Assembly: GCA_964588665.1 (NCBI GenBank)
Contig: CAZPQQ010000014.1
Span: 1 to 55,842 of the forward strand
Direction: 5' to 3'
Length of the DNA: 55,842 nt
From: UBA2160 sp964588665
GTDB taxonomy: Bacteria > Chloroflexota > Dehalococcoidia > Lucifugimonadales > UBA1123
The position numbers and the translations under genes are program-made. Positions 24,185-33,242 of the stretch are shown one piece after another. The notes under the pieces are model-generated. The model made no database searches. It was not told where the DNA came from and saw only the letters and a list, made by a program, of their open reading frames with translations. The stretch's first letter is position 1. Each line of letters opens with the position of its first letter.

Positions 24185-25588
24185 ATGAACTCCGCGTTGC
24201 ACCGAGATCTGGCTCGCATCCTTGGCGAGGATGGAGTCGCATCCGACGCGGAGACGCTAGCGCGCTTCGGCGGCGACGCCCTGGGCGCCTACAGGGCCTT
24301 CCGCGCCGCTTCGCTTCTCGACGGTCGAGCTGCTGTCGTGGCCTGGCCCACCGACAGCGCCAAGGTCGCCCGCTTGCTCCGGTACGCGAACTCGAACCGG
24401 ATGCCGGTCGTGCCTTACGGCGGGGGGACCGGCGTCATGGGCGCGGCTATCTCCGCGGACGGCGCGATCGTACTCAACATGCAGCGAATGAACAGCGTTC
24501 TGGACGTCAGCGGCGCGGACCTCACGGCGGGTTTGCAACCCGGAGTGATCCTCGAGGACGCGCACGTCGCGATGAAGGGCGAGGGTCTCCGGTTGGGGCA
24601 CGACCCATGGAGCCGGCCCATCGCAACCGTCGGCGGTGCAATCTCCACGGACGGGGTCGGGTACACTGCGGCGGCGCACGGTCCCATGGGCGACCAGGTG
24701 CTGGGGCTGGAGGTCGTGCTGGCGGACGGGGAAACGATCCGAACACGAGCCGTTCCGAAAGGATCGTATGGACCGTCGCTCGACCGCCTGTTCATCGGTT
24801 CCGAAGGGACTCTGGGCGTCGTCACCGAGGCGACGGTCAGGGCGTTCAAGCGTCCCGAATCGCGGGCCATGCGTTCGTTCGTGTTTCCGGAGTTCGAAGC
24901 CGGGTTCGAGGCAATTGTCGCGATGCAAACCGAGGGCGTGGCGCCGGCCGTACTCGACTACGGCGACGAACCGGCGACGGACGATGCACCCGAGGCCACG
25001 TTGTACGTATCCTTCGAAGGGTTCCCCGGACACGTCCGGGCGCACGTCGCCCAAGCGGAGTCGATTTGCGCCAAGCACGGCAGTCGAGACGGCGAACCCG
25101 GTGAGGTTGAGCAGTACTGGCGGACGCGGCACTCGTCGGCGGAGCGCTATCGCGACGAGGTTCTGAACAGCCCGGACCCCGCCGCACGGCGACGACGCCC
25201 GTCTTCATATCGCATGGACTACCTGCACATGGCGCTGCCGATCTCACAGGTGCTCGAGTATCGACGACGGTGTGCGTCGATTCTCGAGAAGCGCAACATC
25301 GGAGTTCGGGAGTGGTCGGTCTGGGGCCGCCCGGAGTTCTTCTCTATGCTGATCATCGACGATCGCGGCTCAGACGATCCCGACTCACGTCACATGGAGC
25401 AGACAGTCGATGCCGTGCTCGCGCTGGCTCAAGACATGGGCGGGACGATGGAGTACTGTCACGGGGTTGGGGTGAAGCTGGCGCATCTGGCGCCCGCCGA
25501 ATTAGCCAGCGGGTACAAGACCGCCCGCGACATCAAGGCGGCGCTCTACCCCAACGGGATACTGAATCCGGGGAAGCTGCTGGGGTAG
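24185..25588 (+). CDS. FAD-binding oxidase, GlcD/D-2-hydroxyacid dehydrogenase type
   Basis: A 467-residue flavoprotein. Residues about 40-220 are a PCMH-type FAD domain: MPVVPYGGGTGVMGAAIS, ATVGGAISTDGVGYTAAAHG, MGDQVLGLEVVLADGE and GSEGTLGVVTEATVR. Residues 225-467 are an FAD-oxidase C domain, ending YPNGILNPGKLLG as in GlcD, D-lactate dehydrogenase and alkyl-dihydroxyacetonephosphate synthase. The YCHGVGVKLA segment has the His typical of the C-terminal domain. The long insertion with RRRRPSSYRMDYLHMALP resembles the ADHAP-synthase-like branch. Substrate is probably a 2-hydroxyacid; the cognate electron acceptor is not nearby. Last gene of the run, 7 bp after the YqeK-like gene. Confidence 0.87.
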   Translation: MNSALHRDLARILGEDGVASDAETLARFGGDALGAYRAFRAASLLDGRAAVVAWPTDSAKVARLLRYANSNRMPVVPYGGGTGVMGAAISADGAIVLNMQRMNSVLDVSGADLTAGLQPGVILEDAHVAMKGEGLRLGHDPWSRPIATVGGAISTDGVGYTAAAHGPMGDQVLGLEVVLADGETIRTRAVPKGSYGPSLDRLFIGSEGTLGVVTEATVRAFKRPESRAMRSFVFPEFEAGFEAIVAMQTEGVAPAVLDYGDEPATDDAPEATLYVSFEGFPGHVRAHVAQAESICAKHGSRDGEPGEVEQYWRTRHSSAERYRDEVLNSPDPAARRRRPSSYRMDYLHMALPISQVLEYRRRCASILEKRNIGVREWSVWGRPEFFSMLIIDDRGSDDPDSRHMEQTVDAVLALAQDMGGTMEYCHGVGVKLAHLAPAELASGYKTARDIKAALYPNGILNPGKLLG

Positions 25589-25626
25589 GCTCGCTTGGAG
25601 ATTCGCCGCCTCAGGTAGGCCAGCGT

Positions 25627-25653
25627 GCTTCGACAGGTCCCGACAAGGCCGGG
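25627..25653. repeat. TTCGACA-family dispersed repeat
   Basis: Reads GCTTCGACAGGTCCCGACAA then GGCCGGG, 38 bp after the FAD-oxidase stop. Same family as the copies at 5410, 5711 (inverted) and 43940. Confidence 0.7.
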
Positions 25654-25702
25654 ATCACGATATGCCGGGACATCCCAGCGACGGCGTTGCGAGGCCAGGT
25701 CA

Positions 25703-25838
25703 TAGGGGAGGGTTTCAAACCCTCCCGCGTAGTTTCGAGGCAATGATCGGTTGCTACGCGGGTGCAACGTGCTCGCCGTTATTTTCGCGCCGCACATCCA
25801 CGCAAATGTCCAGGAGGGTTTGAAACCCTCCCCTACGG
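25703..25838. repeat. MITE-like element with palindromic inverted ends
   Basis: The left end at 25703-25726 reads TAGGGGAGGGTTTCAAACCC then TCCC; the right end at 25813-25838 reads GGAGGGTTTGAAACCCTCCC then CTACGG, its reverse complement. Each end is itself a palindrome (GGAGGGTTT/AAACCCTCC), so either can form a hairpin. The 136-bp unit is non-coding and lies between the convergent FAD-oxidase and argC genes. A second copy of the same architecture is at 51754-51898. Confidence 0.75.
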
Positions 25839-25881
25839 ATTTTCGCATGCTCTTGCCTTTGGCACAGGCGGCCGCGAACCG

Positions 25882-26838
25882 CTATTCGGGCAACCCCGCG
25901 CCCTCCGGGAACCCTAGCATCAGGTTCATGTTCTGGATGGCGCCACCGCAGGCGCCTTTGCCGAGGTTGTCCAGAAGCCCGATGAGCAGCACGTGACCGG
26001 AAGCGTGCGAGACGACGTGCAATACGATCCGGTTGGTGTCGTTGCACGCCTGTGGATCGAAGCTGAAGTCGTTCACGGGCAGGGATCCCTCTTGGGGAGC
26101 GACCGTCACAAACGTGTCGTCTTTATAGCTCTCGCGCAGGGCTTCCCAGACATCATCCCCGGTCGTGCCGTCTCGAAGTTGGGCTGCATTAATCGGAGCC
26201 TGGACCCGCATACCGCACCGAAACGAACCGACCGCCGGGACGAACTGCGGCTCGTTGGACAGGCCCGTGTACTTCATCATCTCGGGGACGTGCTTGTGGC
26301 GCTGAGTCAGCGCGTACGGCGCTTCGTAGGGAAGCGACTCCAATCCGTATTCGGGGTTCTCCCACCGCTCTATCATCGAACGGCCTCCGCCCGAGTAACC
26401 GGACAGTGCATTGATCGACAACGCCGCATCGTCGGAGAGCATCCCGGCTTCGATAAGCGGACGCGTCAACAGGATGAACGCCGTGGGGTAGCAACCGGGG
26501 TTCGTGACGAATTTCGCCTCACTGATGGCATCGCGTTGGTCGGACCGCAGCTCCGGCAGGCCGTACGTCCAGCCGTCAGCGACGCGATGGGCCGTGCTGG
26601 CGTCGATGATGCGCGTGTCGGAGTCCGCCGCCCATGCGGCCACTTCGTGAGCCGAGTCGTCGGGCAGACACAGAATCGAGATGTCCGACTCGAAAACCTG
26701 CTCCTTTCGAGCTTCGATATCCCGGCGGCTCTCGTATGGCACTTCAAGCACCTCGACGTCGTCGCGTCGCGCCATCCACTCGCGGATGCGCAAACCCGTC
26801 GTGCCGCTTTGACCGTCGATGTAGACCTTGGGGAGCAT
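25882..26838 (-). CDS. argC: N-acetyl-gamma-glutamyl-phosphate reductase, type 2
   Basis: The third step of arginine synthesis (NADPH-dependent reduction of N-acetylglutamyl phosphate). The 318-residue protein begins LPKVYIDGQSGTTGLRIREW, has the catalytic cysteine in VTNPGCYPTAF, ALSGYSGGGRSMI, and a C-terminal GKGACGGAIQNMNLMLG. The short length and GQ(S/A)GTTGL start are the type-2 form. I chose ATG 26838, where homology starts. No other arginine genes are in the window, so it is an isolated gene; a role in a related amino-group-carrier pathway is less likely. Confidence 0.92.
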   Translation of the reverse strand: MLPKVYIDGQSGTTGLRIREWMARRDDVEVLEVPYESRRDIEARKEQVFESDISILCLPDDSAHEVAAWAADSDTRIIDASTAHRVADGWTYGLPELRSDQRDAISEAKFVTNPGCYPTAFILLTRPLIEAGMLSDDAALSINALSGYSGGGRSMIERWENPEYGLESLPYEAPYALTQRHKHVPEMMKYTGLSNEPQFVPAVGSFRCGMRVQAPINAAQLRDGTTGDDVWEALRESYKDDTFVTVAPQEGSLPVNDFSFDPQACNDTNRIVLHVVSHASGHVLLIGLLDNLGKGACGGAIQNMNLMLGFPEGAGLPE

Positions 26839-26952
26839 GGTCCTGTCCTTCCATATTGGCACCGGTCCGCAATGCCCTTTACGTTGAGGCCACCCCTTGA
26901 TGTTACCAATCGCGGGCTTGTCCGCTCAACCATGGGGTCGAGTGACCGGCGT

Positions 26953-28317
26953 CTAGGCCATCCGATAGCCGCCCTGTTTACGCTCGGCGGACGCGTACTC
27001 CCGCGACCATCGCCGTTCGATGCCGGCGCGCCAGTCCTCCGCTAGACGCTTCAGTTCGGCGGCTGCCTCGGGCTCGGCGTCCGCGAGGTTGACGGACTCA
27101 GACGGGTCGTCGTCGAGGTCCGACAGGTGGACATCCGCGATCGGCTCCTCGTGCTCGACGAGTTGGCCTTTGAGGACCAGCTTCCACTTACCGCGCCGGA
27201 CTGCGGTTTGGCTGCCCAGTTCCCAGAAGATCGGGCGTTCATCGAGCGGTTCATTCGCCGTCAGATGCTCGATCAGGCTGACGCCGTTTAGCTCGTATTG
27301 GCTCTTGTCCACTCCCGCCGCATCGAGCACGGTGGGTACGATGTCCATCGACGCACATGGATCTCCGGATACGGCGCCGCCGAAGATGCGGTCCGGCCAG
27401 TGGGCGATCGCGGGCATGCGGATGCCGCCTTCGAACAGGCTGAACTTGTGCCCTTTCAGGCCTCCGGACGCACCACCATAGTACGGGTCTTGATTGCCAT
27501 CCAGCCAGTTGCGGGTCTCGCGTGACGGCCCGTTGTCGGACGTGAAGAACGACAGCGTGTCTCTGGCGACGCCCAGGCGTTCGACTTCATTCATGATCTT
27601 ACCGACGGCGTCGTCGACGGCGCTGATCATCGCCGCCATGACCTGTCGGTCCCAAGGCAATGCCGAGAACCGGTCCATGTACTCCTGAGGGGCGTGCATC
27701 GGGTAGTGCGGAGCATTGAAAGGCACGTACAGGAAGAACGGCTTGTTCGACGCGCTCATCTCTCTGAGGTACTCGATCGCTTTGTCGGCTATGAGCTCGG
27801 TGAAGTACTCGCCGTTACGCCAGATCTCTTCGTTGTCCTCCCACAGGTCGTGTGTGGGGTCCAAACCCGGTCCGGGGCGGTTTGCGCCGTGGTAGAAGAT
27901 GTGCGAGTAGTAGTCGATGCAACCGGCGAAGAAGCCGAACGACCTGTCGAACCCGTGACTCCGCGGCCGCGAGTCTTCGGTTAGCCCCAAGTGCCACTTC
28001 CCGGTGATCGCCGTCTGGTAGCCCGCCTCGCGGAGCATCGTCGCGAGCGTGGGCGACGATTGCGGCAACCCGGATGTCTGCCGATGTCCGCGCAGAATCG
28101 ACCTCACGCCGGCGTTGCCCGGGTAACGGCCGGTCAGCAGTGCGGCCCGCGACGGACTGCACACGGGGCTGTTCGAATACCAGTCGGTGAACCGCACACC
28201 GTCGTCGGCCATACGATCGAGGTTCGGCGTCCGAAAGTCAGTGGCGCCCATGCAGGACAGGTCGCCGTACCCCTGGTCGTCCGTGAAGAAGATGATTACG
28301 TTAGGTTTGTCTGCCAC
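26953..28317 (-). CDS. Type I sulfatase (arylsulfatase family)
   Basis: A 454-residue sulfate-ester hydrolase. Metal-binding FFTDDQGYGD is at the start; the formylglycine motif is SNSPVCSPSRAALLTGRYPG, with Cys about residue 53 to be oxidised by a maturase. Later motifs are ITGKWHLG, FFTSDNGPS and GLKGHKFSLFEGGIRMPAI. It resembles arylsulfatase A/GalNAc-6-sulfatase-like enzymes. No signal peptide is visible, so it is predicted cytosolic, unlike most polysaccharide sulfatases. Formylglycine-generating enzyme is not encoded nearby. It follows the two CoA-transferase genes on the same strand, 121 bp away with a repeat between. Confidence 0.92.
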   Translation of the reverse strand: MADKPNVIIFFTDDQGYGDLSCMGATDFRTPNLDRMADDGVRFTDWYSNSPVCSPSRAALLTGRYPGNAGVRSILRGHRQTSGLPQSSPTLATMLREAGYQTAITGKWHLGLTEDSRPRSHGFDRSFGFFAGCIDYYSHIFYHGANRPGPGLDPTHDLWEDNEEIWRNGEYFTELIADKAIEYLREMSASNKPFFLYVPFNAPHYPMHAPQEYMDRFSALPWDRQVMAAMISAVDDAVGKIMNEVERLGVARDTLSFFTSDNGPSRETRNWLDGNQDPYYGGASGGLKGHKFSLFEGGIRMPAIAHWPDRIFGGAVSGDPCASMDIVPTVLDAAGVDKSQYELNGVSLIEHLTANEPLDERPIFWELGSQTAVRRGKWKLVLKGQLVEHEEPIADVHLSDLDDDPSESVNLADAEPEAAAELKRLAEDWRAGIERRWSREYASAERKQGGYRMA

Positions 28318-28350
28318 GCGCGCTCCTTGCGTTGAGATCGGCTTTCGGGG

Positions 28351-28375
28351 CCTTCGACAAGCTCAGGCCGAACGG
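28351..28375. repeat. TTCGACA-family dispersed repeat
   Basis: Reads CCTTCGACAAGCTCAGGCCG then AACGG, nearly identical to 5370-5393, between the sulfatase and CoA-transferase genes. Confidence 0.75.
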
Positions 28376-28438
28376 GATTAGCGGCTGGTTGCCCAGACAT
28401 TATTTGCCGCCCACGCGGACGGGGGCGGCCTGTTCCAG

Positions 28439-29650
28439 TCAGTGAAGGACGCCTCGCTCCGTAAGATCGTCCAGTTCGTCCGGTGGCAGTCCCAGGAGTT
28501 GGCCGAATACGTACTCGTTGTCCTCGCCCAGCAGGGGCGCTCCTCGTTTGATATGGCCAGGGGTTTCTGACATCTTCCACGAAGGTCCGGTGAGTATGTG
28601 GGGGCCCATCTCCGCGTGGTCCACCTCCACGAAGAAGCCGCGGTCTTTGATGTGCGGGTCCTCCATGAGCTCGTCGCTGGTCAGGGTGGCGACCGCGGCC
28701 ACGCCCACTGCCTGTAGGGTGTGCATGACCTCGTAGTGGGTGCGATGCTCCGTCCATTCCTGTATCAACTCGTCCAAGATGTCTTGGTTGCTCCAACGCT
28801 GAAGGGCTTCCGAGAACCTCTCGTCGGCAGACCACTCCGAGTGTCCCATGGCTTTCGCCATCGCCGCCCATTCTTCGTCAGTCGCCACCGCGATGGAGAC
28901 CCACTGGTCGTCACCCTTGCATCGATAGACGTCGTGAGGCGCCATGATGTCGTCACGATTGCCCTGGCGCTCGCGGATTTGCTGGTTCAGGCTGTAATCC
29001 ATTATTCCCTGCGGCAAGAAAGACGCCATGGCCTCGTACTGGGAAACGTCGATCCGCTGCCCTTCCCCCGTCTTGGCGCGATGATGCAGAGCGGAGACCA
29101 ATGCGAAGGCGCCGATGAGCCCCACGGTTTGGTCCGAAAGCGCGCTCTGGTCTCCGAATGGCCGCTCCGGCAAACCCGACAGCGAAGTCAGTCCCGAAAA
29201 GTTGCTGGCATGCTCGCCGTAGGAGACGTAGTCTTTGTAAGGACCGGCGCCGCCAAACCCGCTGAGCGACGCCATGATGATGTCGGGACGCATCGCCTTC
29301 AGCGAGGGGTAGTCGAGGCCGAGGGACGGCATGACTCGCGGAGCGAAGTTTTCCACTACGACGTCGCTTGTCGCTATGAGCTCGGTCAGCAGCTCCATCG
29401 CGCCGGCCGTTTTCAGATTGAGGGTGCAGCCTAGCTTGTTCCGGTTGTAGAAGCTGAATGTGGCGTTGCGGTTGACGCCGAAAACGCCGTCTTTATGGGG
29501 AGGCTCGCGACGCACCGTGTCGAGCCGTGTGGCTGTCTCGATCTTGATGACCTCGGCGCCCATGTCGGCCAGTTGCTTGGTGCAGTATGGCCCGGCCCAG
29601 ACCCATGTGAAGTCGACTACCCGGACGCCTGCCAGAGCCGCTGAATCCAT
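28439..29650 (-). CDS. CaiB/BaiF family CoA-transferase
   Basis: A 403-residue class III CoA-transferase. The family pattern is clear: GVRVVDFTWVWAGPYCTKQL, ADMGAEVIKIE, the NRNKLGCTLNL block, FAPRVMPSLGLDYPSLKAMR, SLSGFGGAGPYKD, and the catalytic Asp in GEGQRIDVSQYEAMASF. Such enzymes move CoA between acyl-CoA and a free carboxylic acid, using formyl-CoA, succinyl-CoA or others. The substrate cannot be told. It lies 107 bp downstream of a second family member on the same strand; the two differ enough to be separate enzymes or a heteromer rather than a recent duplicate. Confidence 0.9.
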   Translation of the reverse strand: MDSAALAGVRVVDFTWVWAGPYCTKQLADMGAEVIKIETATRLDTVRREPPHKDGVFGVNRNATFSFYNRNKLGCTLNLKTAGAMELLTELIATSDVVVENFAPRVMPSLGLDYPSLKAMRPDIIMASLSGFGGAGPYKDYVSYGEHASNFSGLTSLSGLPERPFGDQSALSDQTVGLIGAFALVSALHHRAKTGEGQRIDVSQYEAMASFLPQGIMDYSLNQQIRERQGNRDDIMAPHDVYRCKGDDQWVSIAVATDEEWAAMAKAMGHSEWSADERFSEALQRWSNQDILDELIQEWTEHRTHYEVMHTLQAVGVAAVATLTSDELMEDPHIKDRGFFVEVDHAEMGPHILTGPSWKMSETPGHIKRGAPLLGEDNEYVFGQLLGLPPDELDDLTERGVLH

Positions 29651-29757
29651 TGATGCCTCAGTATTGATGTCGAATCCATTCTTCGAATACGGGTCGCCGC
29701 AACGCGCCGATCCGGCTTATGTCGTGGTCGATTCGTAAGGCGTTCGCCCAGACGCAC

Positions 29758-30981
29758 TCAGATGACGCCTGCCTCGGCGAGTTCTGCCAATTGTTCAGCG
29801 GAGTAATTCAGTCGGCCGGAGTATACGTCCTCATTGTGTTCGCCGAGCAACGGGGCCGTCTTACGGATGCTCCACGGCGTTTCCGAGAACGTGTATGCGG
29901 CTGACGGATACTCGGCAACACCCACTTCAGGATGGTCCGCCTCGACGAAGAAATCCCTCGACCGCAAGTGTTTGTCGGCCATCACGTCCCGCACGTCGGC
30001 CATCATGGATGCTGGCGCTCTATTGTTTTGAGCCAGCTTGACGATCTCGTCTTTGGTGTGGGCCATCGTCCATTCCATCATCATCAACCGGAGCACGTCG
30101 GCGTTGTCCGCCCTGCCCTGTTTGGTCTGACACCAATCGTCCTTGGCCCACTCGGGATTGCCCATGGCGTCCATCAACGCCTGCCATTGGACCTCCTCGC
30201 GACCGGTGAGCTGCACGCTGCCGTCCTTGCACGGGAGAAGCTGCATCATGGCCGAGCGCGTGTCAGTCGCCCGCCCCATGACTCGGCCCGTGATCTGATA
30301 GTTGGCGAAGGCCGCCCCGATGCATGACGCGACGCACTCCTGGGCCGACACGTCGATGTGCTGACCCTTGCCGGTGCTGTTACGGCTGAAAACGGCGCAA
30401 ATCGTCGCGATTGCAGCCGACGACGCCGTGTGGAAATCGGCGATTGTCCCGGCGCCCTTGAGCGGCGGCCCGGGTCCCTCTTCAAGAAAACGCTCCCGCC
30501 AGATGGAACCGATGCCGCCGGCGTGCCAGACATTGAGGTCAAACGCACGGTATCCGGAATACGGCCCGGTCTGGCCGAAGGGGGTGATGGATATCACGAC
30601 AAGACGGGGATTGATCTGACTCAAACTCGCGTAATCCAGACCCAGCCGGCTCATGACTCCCGGCGGGCAGCTCTCGACGAGCACGTCCGCATCGGCAACG
30701 AGCCTCTTGAACACCTCCGCGCCGCCCGGTTTCGCGGGCGACAAGGTCACGCCGAGCTTGTTGGTATTGAGATAGGCGAAGAATCCGCTGCGCTCCGGAT
30801 GAGGTGCGCCGTCTCTGAAAGGGCCATAACGCCGGGCGACGTCGCCGCGCTCGGGTCGCTCTACTTTGATCACTTCTGCGCCCAGATCCGCCATGAGTTT
30901 GGCGCAAAACGGGGCGGCGACCATCTCGCCGAACTCGATGATCCGCAGATCCGACAGAGCTTGTTTGCTCGTTTGGTTCAC
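29758..30981 (-). CDS. CaiB/BaiF family CoA-transferase
   Basis: A 407-residue class III CoA-transferase: LRIIEFGEMVAAPFCAKLMA, ADLGAEVIKVERPERGD, NTNKLGVTLSP, CPPGVMSRLGLDYASLSQIN, SITPFGQTGPYSGYRAFDLN and the catalytic Asp in GKGQHIDVSAQECVAS. It ends near APLLGEHNEDVYSGRLNYS. Forty bp upstream is the M29-like gene and 107 bp downstream another CoA-transferase, so the three are probably one operon led by the promoter at 32203. Such tandem CoA-transferases are common in Chloroflexota SAR202-type genomes and are associated with organic-acid catabolism; that link is inference. Confidence 0.9.
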   Translation of the reverse strand: MNQTSKQALSDLRIIEFGEMVAAPFCAKLMADLGAEVIKVERPERGDVARRYGPFRDGAPHPERSGFFAYLNTNKLGVTLSPAKPGGAEVFKRLVADADVLVESCPPGVMSRLGLDYASLSQINPRLVVISITPFGQTGPYSGYRAFDLNVWHAGGIGSIWRERFLEEGPGPPLKGAGTIADFHTASSAAIATICAVFSRNSTGKGQHIDVSAQECVASCIGAAFANYQITGRVMGRATDTRSAMMQLLPCKDGSVQLTGREEVQWQALMDAMGNPEWAKDDWCQTKQGRADNADVLRLMMMEWTMAHTKDEIVKLAQNNRAPASMMADVRDVMADKHLRSRDFFVEADHPEVGVAEYPSAAYTFSETPWSIRKTAPLLGEHNEDVYSGRLNYSAEQLAELAEAGVI

Positions 30982-31020
30982 ACTCGATTCCTCAATGAAG
31001 ACGTAACTGCGTCGATCGCG

Positions 31021-32118
31021 CTACAACGTCAATCGACCGTTCTCCAGGATTGTTTGGCCATCGGCTTTCATCGTGGCGTCTGAGAGGAACAACCATTGGT
31101 GGTAACTCGACAAGTAACCTCCGCCGGACTCCTGGTTGTCGCCGAGACTGAACCGTACGATTCCGTCGCCGTAACCGTAGTAGCTGATGATCTTCTCGTG
31201 CCCCGGCAGCATCGTCAGCGCTGGGCTTACGCCGGCGTTGAACTCGCCGAACCGATCGTAATCGCCGGTCTGCAAACCCCACATAGCCTGCGCGTAGTCG
31301 TTGTGGTGCTGAGACTTGACGCTCGTGATGCGGTTGCCCTGAAATTCGTAGGTCAGCGTGCCGACACCGCGCCCCGCGAACGTCTCGTCGGTGCAGACCA
31401 ACGTGCCTTCCGTGTCGAGAATGTCGACGGTTCTAACGGCGCCGGCGGGCAGCTCAACCTCGCGGTCGCGCGCGCTTCCGGGCCGGGCGTAGCCGTTGAT
31501 GAACTCTTTGGATGCGATTCCGTTGCCCCGGTGGAAGTGCGCATCCTCCAGCCCGAATCTGATGTTTGTGCCCGCGGGATTCGTGACCTCGATCGTGCTG
31601 TTCACCATGACTTCGACGAGCCGTTCCTGACGCACCGTCAGCGCCTCGTAGTCGATGTACAACGCCTGTTCGTACATCTCCGAGAGCTTGCGAAAGGTGT
31701 CGGCGTCGCATTGCGCCATGATCCAGTGGAAGTGAATCGCCCGCCCCTGCCACGTCTTCAGTATCTTCTCCGTCTGGCCCGGATTCAGGCTCCAGTGGTT
31801 GGGGAGCCATATGAAGATGTCCGCCAGGTCGAAGAGCATCGCGAGCGCTTGGTCCTCCATCTCGATGAGCTCGGGGTCTTCACGACGACGCATTCCGACG
31901 CGTGCGGATTGGAGTCCAGGAGAATAGAGCATGCCCGCGAACAGCTCGACGGCGCCGGCCTTGAGGATCTCGATCCGGACCTGCTCCAGGAGTTCCGGAA
32001 AGTAGGTCGGGTCGGCATGGATGAGGACTTTCTCCCCGGGCTGGGTTTGCAGCGATCCGTGGACGATGAGCTTGGCCATTCTCGACCAGTCGCCTTGATA
32101 ATCGTAAGAGGGCGCCAT
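31021..32118 (-). CDS. Aminopeptidase M29-like / dihydroxypyridine dioxygenase-like metal-binding protein
   Basis: A 365-residue protein of the M29 (AmpS/aminopeptidase T) superfamily: KLIVHGSLQTQPGEKVLIHA, the central TNPAGTNIRFGLEDAHFHRG, ELPAGAVRTVDILDTEGTLV and the FGEFNAGVSP segment (metal-ligand Glu). Where peptidases have the H(I/V)A(F/L)G and HxD ligands this protein reads VRFSLGDNQ and YHQWLFL, so at least two peptidase ligands are changed. The superfamily also includes NicX-type 2,5-dihydroxypyridine dioxygenases, so a non-peptidase reaction is plausible. First gene of the operon with two CoA-transferases. Confidence 0.7.
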   Translation of the reverse strand: MAPSYDYQGDWSRMAKLIVHGSLQTQPGEKVLIHADPTYFPELLEQVRIEILKAGAVELFAGMLYSPGLQSARVGMRRREDPELIEMEDQALAMLFDLADIFIWLPNHWSLNPGQTEKILKTWQGRAIHFHWIMAQCDADTFRKLSEMYEQALYIDYEALTVRQERLVEVMVNSTIEVTNPAGTNIRFGLEDAHFHRGNGIASKEFINGYARPGSARDREVELPAGAVRTVDILDTEGTLVCTDETFAGRGVGTLTYEFQGNRITSVKSQHHNDYAQAMWGLQTGDYDRFGEFNAGVSPALTMLPGHEKIISYYGYGDGIVRFSLGDNQESGGGYLSSYHQWLFLSDATMKADGQTILENGRLTL

Positions 32119-32202
32119 TTCGTGTCAGTCCTCCGCTGGTGTGCGAGTCCGCCCGAGTGCGTCTCCGACGGCAGTTCGTCGTTGCGGGTCGCGTTGGCGC
32201 GT

Positions 32203-32231
32203 AGATTACCAACAAGTCCTGAGTCGGTCAA
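32203..32231 (-). promoter_or_regulatory. Promoter for the M29-like/CoA-transferase operon
   Basis: On the minus strand: TTGACC (32231-32226), a 17-bp spacer, TAATCT (32208-32203). Starts about 90 nt before the M29-like gene. Confidence 0.6.
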
Positions 32232-32334
32232 ACATCGGACGTTCGAAACAGACACCGATCAGGCGTGTGTTAGCGGTAGTTGACGGCTGACAGCAAGCCG
32301 AAGCAAATCGAGCGTGTCTTCGCGCTCCGGAGGT

Positions 32335-33195
32335 TCAGAGGTCGCCGCGCACCGTCACAGGCGTTCCGACGCCCACTCCCAGCCTGCGCGCGGCGCTGTC
32401 CTGCATCCATGCGATCTCGACGCTGCCGTGGCTTCCCACGATGGCCAGCAGGCCTGCTGCCTCCGTGTAGAACGTGCTGAGCGAAGAGATGCGGCGTCCG
32501 GCAATCTCGATGTTGGTCACCTTCTCCGACCCGGCGAGCTTGATGTCGGTGACGAGATTGCCGAACCGGTCAACCGAGACGACCGTTCCGTCGATCCTTC
32601 CCTGGCGCCGTCGGACGGTCTGATCCGGCAGGACTTCGACATAGTCGATGGCCGTGCCGATGCGGTCGGGCGTGACTCCGGACCCCAAGTGGCCCGCAAC
32701 AGGGCCAAATATGTCTCTGCCGTGAAACGTCTGGCTGACTGGCTGCCGCCACAGACCCTCGTGGTCGATGACATACGCTGTGCAATCCGCGGGCAAAGCG
32801 GCTCTGTGCGTCTGGCCCGGATGATCGACTATGGCATCGACCTGGTTCGCGGGCGCGACAGGTTGTTCCAAACGCTTGAGCACACCCGTGAATACGCCGT
32901 TGTCCGGTCCGACGAACCCGGCGTCCGGCGTCAGCAGCAGCAAAGGGCGCCGATTGGAGCCCACGCCCGGATCGACCACGACGACGTGTATCGTATCCGG
33001 GGGGAAGTAAGGCGCGGCCGACGCCAGCGCGTGGCTGGCCTGAGCCACGTCGTGAACGTCGATCTCGTGGGTGATGTCGATGATGCGCGCCCCAGGGCAA
33101 ACCGTGAGAATCGATCCTTTCATCGCCGCCGCGTAGCCGTCCCGACTGCCGAAATCGGATGTCAGCGTGATCAGAGGGGAAGGAAAGGATGTCAT
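32335..33195 (-). CDS. SAM hydroxide adenosyltransferase (DUF62) family protein
   Basis: A 286-residue protein of the SAM-dependent fluorinase/chlorinase/hydrolase superfamily. Conserved elements are ITLTSDFGSRDGYAAAMKG, ARIIDITHEIDVHDV, VHVVVVDPGVGSNRRPLLL, FVGPDNGVF and, in the C-terminal barrel, VVSVDRFGNLVTDI. Halogenating members are rare and require a special loop; common members hydrolyse SAM to adenosine and methionine, so that is the default. It is the last gene of the pcm-gatB-yvcK-secG row, 47 bp after secG. Confidence 0.88.
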   Translation of the reverse strand: MTSFPSPLITLTSDFGSRDGYAAAMKGSILTVCPGARIIDITHEIDVHDVAQASHALASAAPYFPPDTIHVVVVDPGVGSNRRPLLLLTPDAGFVGPDNGVFTGVLKRLEQPVAPANQVDAIVDHPGQTHRAALPADCTAYVIDHEGLWRQPVSQTFHGRDIFGPVAGHLGSGVTPDRIGTAIDYVEVLPDQTVRRRQGRIDGTVVSVDRFGNLVTDIKLAGSEKVTNIEIAGRRISSLSTFYTEAAGLLAIVGSHGSVEIAWMQDSAARRLGVGVGTPVTVRGDL

Positions 33196-33242
33196 GTTGA
33201 ACGCGTCCGATCGCGGTCAGCGACGTCGCCGCCCAACGCCGG

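Noticed and set aside
25703..25838. Repeated GGGTTTNAAACCC palindromes as a CRISPR array.
   Set aside because: Only two copies in opposite orientation, with no regular spacers and no cas genes.
32335..33195. Fluorinase or chlorinase function for the SAM hydroxide adenosyltransferase-family gene.
   Set aside because: No halogenation gene context is present and the common family activity is SAM hydrolysis.
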